The notes under the pieces were generated by a model. That model did no database searches and had not been told where the DNA came from. It saw only the letters and a program-made list of their open reading frames with translations. Made by a program: the position numbers and the translations under genes. From the NCBI GenBank assembly GCA_947307415.1, contig CAMZJA010000004.1:1-64000 (forward strand): a DNA stretch of 64,000 nucleotides, given 5' to 3'. Positions 62,910-64,000 of the stretch are shown piece after piece; within the stretch, counting starts at the first letter, position 1; each line of letters begins with the position of its first letter. This DNA is from an uncultured Bacteroidales bacterium. Its GTDB lineage: Bacteria > Bacteroidota > Bacteroidia > Bacteroidales > F082.

Positions 62910-63833
62910 ATGATTGAGACATTGACAATCGGCTCGCTGAAATGGCGTCATGTGACGAATCCGGCGGATGAAGACTTTAAATTTTTAAAAGAGAAATTCC
63001 ATTTCCACCCCTTGGACATTGAAGACTGCAAGTCGGTCAACCAACGCCCGAAAATAGATATCTACGACGATTATTACTTCCTGATTCTTCAGTATCCTAA
63101 CTTCGACCGTCAGAATAAGTTCATCAAGACAAAAGAGGTGAAATTTTTCTGGGGCAAGGATTATATCATCACCATCGAGAAATCGCCTTGGTATGTGAGC
63201 CAGCTTTTCAACGAATATCAGGAGCGCGACATGGATGAGCTCGAGAAAAATCTCAAGACCTCCGATATTTTGCTGTATCGCATCTTCGAAAAGTTGATGA
63301 TGGAGTCACTCTATTTATTAAAAAAGGTGGGATTGGATCTTGAATTGATAAACCGCGAGCTTTTCGGCACGAAACAAGTCAAGATTATCGAGAGAATCAG
63401 CGTCACAAGAAAGAATATCATCACAATAAACACCTTATTCAAACCTCAGCTGCGAGTGTTCCATTCATTCGAAACAGGTCAGATCCGAGGATTCGGCGAT
63501 TTGGAGTACATGGAAGACTACTGGGGCAACATCCTCGACTACTACCAGAAGGTATGGGATATGACGGAGGACTATGAAGATTTGATTGAAGGTCTTTCGA
63601 AGACATTCGACTCGATGCAGACAAACAAGACGAACGAGATCATGAAGATTCTCACTCTGATTTCGTCTATTATCCTCCCTCTGACGTTTATTACCGGTAT
63701 CTTCGGCATGAATGTGGTGTTTCCGTTCATCCCAGAAGGCTCCACTTCTGCAATATGGATTATTGTCGGGGTGATGGCGGTTATGGGAGTCGGATTGACT
63801 CTCTTGTTCAGACACCGTAAGTGGTGGTTCTAA
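62910..63833 (+). CDS. corA: CorA family magnesium/cobalt transporter
   Basis: A 307-residue CorA-type protein. The large N-terminal cytoplasmic domain (HFHPLDIEDCKSVNQRPKID is conserved) and a long helix lead to two C-terminal membrane segments (about residues 246-268 and 281-300). The selectivity motif GMN lies in TGIFGMNVVFPF at the end of the first. CorA pentamers import Mg2+ and other divalent ions. It is preceded by a G-rich SD-like sequence. Its stop abuts the stop of the convergent partial gene. Confidence 0.94.
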   Translation: MIETLTIGSLKWRHVTNPADEDFKFLKEKFHFHPLDIEDCKSVNQRPKIDIYDDYYFLILQYPNFDRQNKFIKTKEVKFFWGKDYIITIEKSPWYVSQLFNEYQERDMDELEKNLKTSDILLYRIFEKLMMESLYLLKKVGLDLELINRELFGTKQVKIIERISVTRKNIITINTLFKPQLRVFHSFETGQIRGFGDLEYMEDYWGNILDYYQKVWDMTEDYEDLIEGLSKTFDSMQTNKTNEIMKILTLISSIILPLTFITGIFGMNVVFPFIPEGSTSAIWIIVGVMAVMGVGLTLLFRHRKWWF

Positions 63834-64000
63834 TTACTTCGACTTTCTCAAGAACATTCCAGGCTGGACTTTGCATTTGCCTTTAAACAGTGTCTCGGTA
63901 GTGCGAAGTCCTTCTTTATCACGCTGTTTCAGCTGCTGGTTGGCGTTTTTCTCGCGCGACGACACCGTCATGTTGTTGTAGTAGATGTTATCCCACACCT
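63834..64000 (-). CDS. Unidentified protein, C-terminal fragment
   Basis: An open frame on the minus strand runs from the window edge to a TAA at 63834-63836 and translates to about 55 residues ending KCKVQPGMFLRKSK. It has no stop codon across the visible part, and its G/C-ending codons resemble the host's core genes, so it is probably a real gene. The start lies outside the window. The Lys/Arg-rich, Gln-containing tail matches no family I recognise. It abuts the corA stop, like several other convergent pairs here. Confidence 0.55.
   Translation of the reverse strand, partial: VWDNIYYNNMTVSSREKNANQQLKQRDKEGLRTTETLFKGKCKVQPGMFLRKSK

Noticed and set aside
1..64000. CRISPR arrays, tRNA or rRNA genes, insertion sequences
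   Set aside because: No regularly spaced repeats, cloverleaf-like segments, rRNA signatures or transposase genes were seen.

Overview
The window is a 64 kb piece of a Bacteroidota chromosome, most probably an anaerobic, gut- or sediment-type member of the order Bacteroidales. The evidence is consistent. The promoters carry the Bacteroidota -7 box TAnnTTTG and Shine-Dalgarno sites are mostly absent. There is a 2355-residue SprA (type IX secretion translocon), three secreted proteins with type IX C-terminal sorting domains, a TonB-dependent receptor, a GH92 mannosidase lipoprotein, a PPi-type phosphofructokinase and a pyruvate:ferredoxin oxidoreductase. No rRNA, tRNA, insertion sequence, prophage or CRISPR array was recognised. 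No gene-free stretch exceeds 300 bases; the largest gap (54939-55202) holds two divergent promoters in AT-rich DNA.

Layout. 1-6.1 kb: end of acetate kinase, a small PAS-like protein, then a tight run of LptF/G-type permease, two glycosyltransferases and EttA. 6.1-13.4 kb: a GLUG-repeat type IX cargo protein, deoC, a porin, a nucleoside-gate-type membrane protein, a ferredoxin-type aldo/keto reductase and aspartokinase. 13.4-27.1 kb: PPi-phosphofructokinase (minus strand), then ruvA-sprA, gcvH-vanZ and tonB-LytTR-TPR, each run closely packed. 27.1-33.7 kb: two minus-strand envelope proteins (one transglutaminase-like), a DivIC/FtsB protein, a Cys/His-rich lipoprotein and nifJ. 33.8-36.6 kb: an AT-rich accessory islet with a GIY-YIG (T5orf172-type) protein, a protein with a HEPN-like RNKLMH motif, a 60-residue protein and an SDH/ClpP-fold serine protease. 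36.7-50.9 kb: housekeeping genes (pyrG, MTHFS, glyA, polyprenyl synthase, DAHP synthase/chorismate mutase, asnS, rpoN) mixed with envelope proteins and a subtilase. 50.9-64 kb: a SPOR-protein run, ruvB, YitT, an outer-membrane receptor, GH92, a large type IX cargo protein, corA and a partial gene.

How it fits together. SprA is the outer-membrane channel through which cargo such as the three sorting-domain proteins here would leave the cell. NifJ, PPi-phosphofructokinase and acetate kinase fit fermentative glycolysis ending in acetate. The islet at 33.8-36.6 kb is the best candidate for an undescribed system (possibly defensive), because it places two nuclease-like folds beside a protease in atypically AT-rich DNA between core genes. 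This is inference.

Several palindromic repeat families are dispersed between genes: GTAGAGACG hairpins used as terminators, and TCATTTCGA/GAGAAATCTC elements that often lie in 5' leaders. Tail-to-tail gene pairs very often overlap or abut. Many start codons were moved downstream because the longest reading frame begins inside a -7 box or a repeat.
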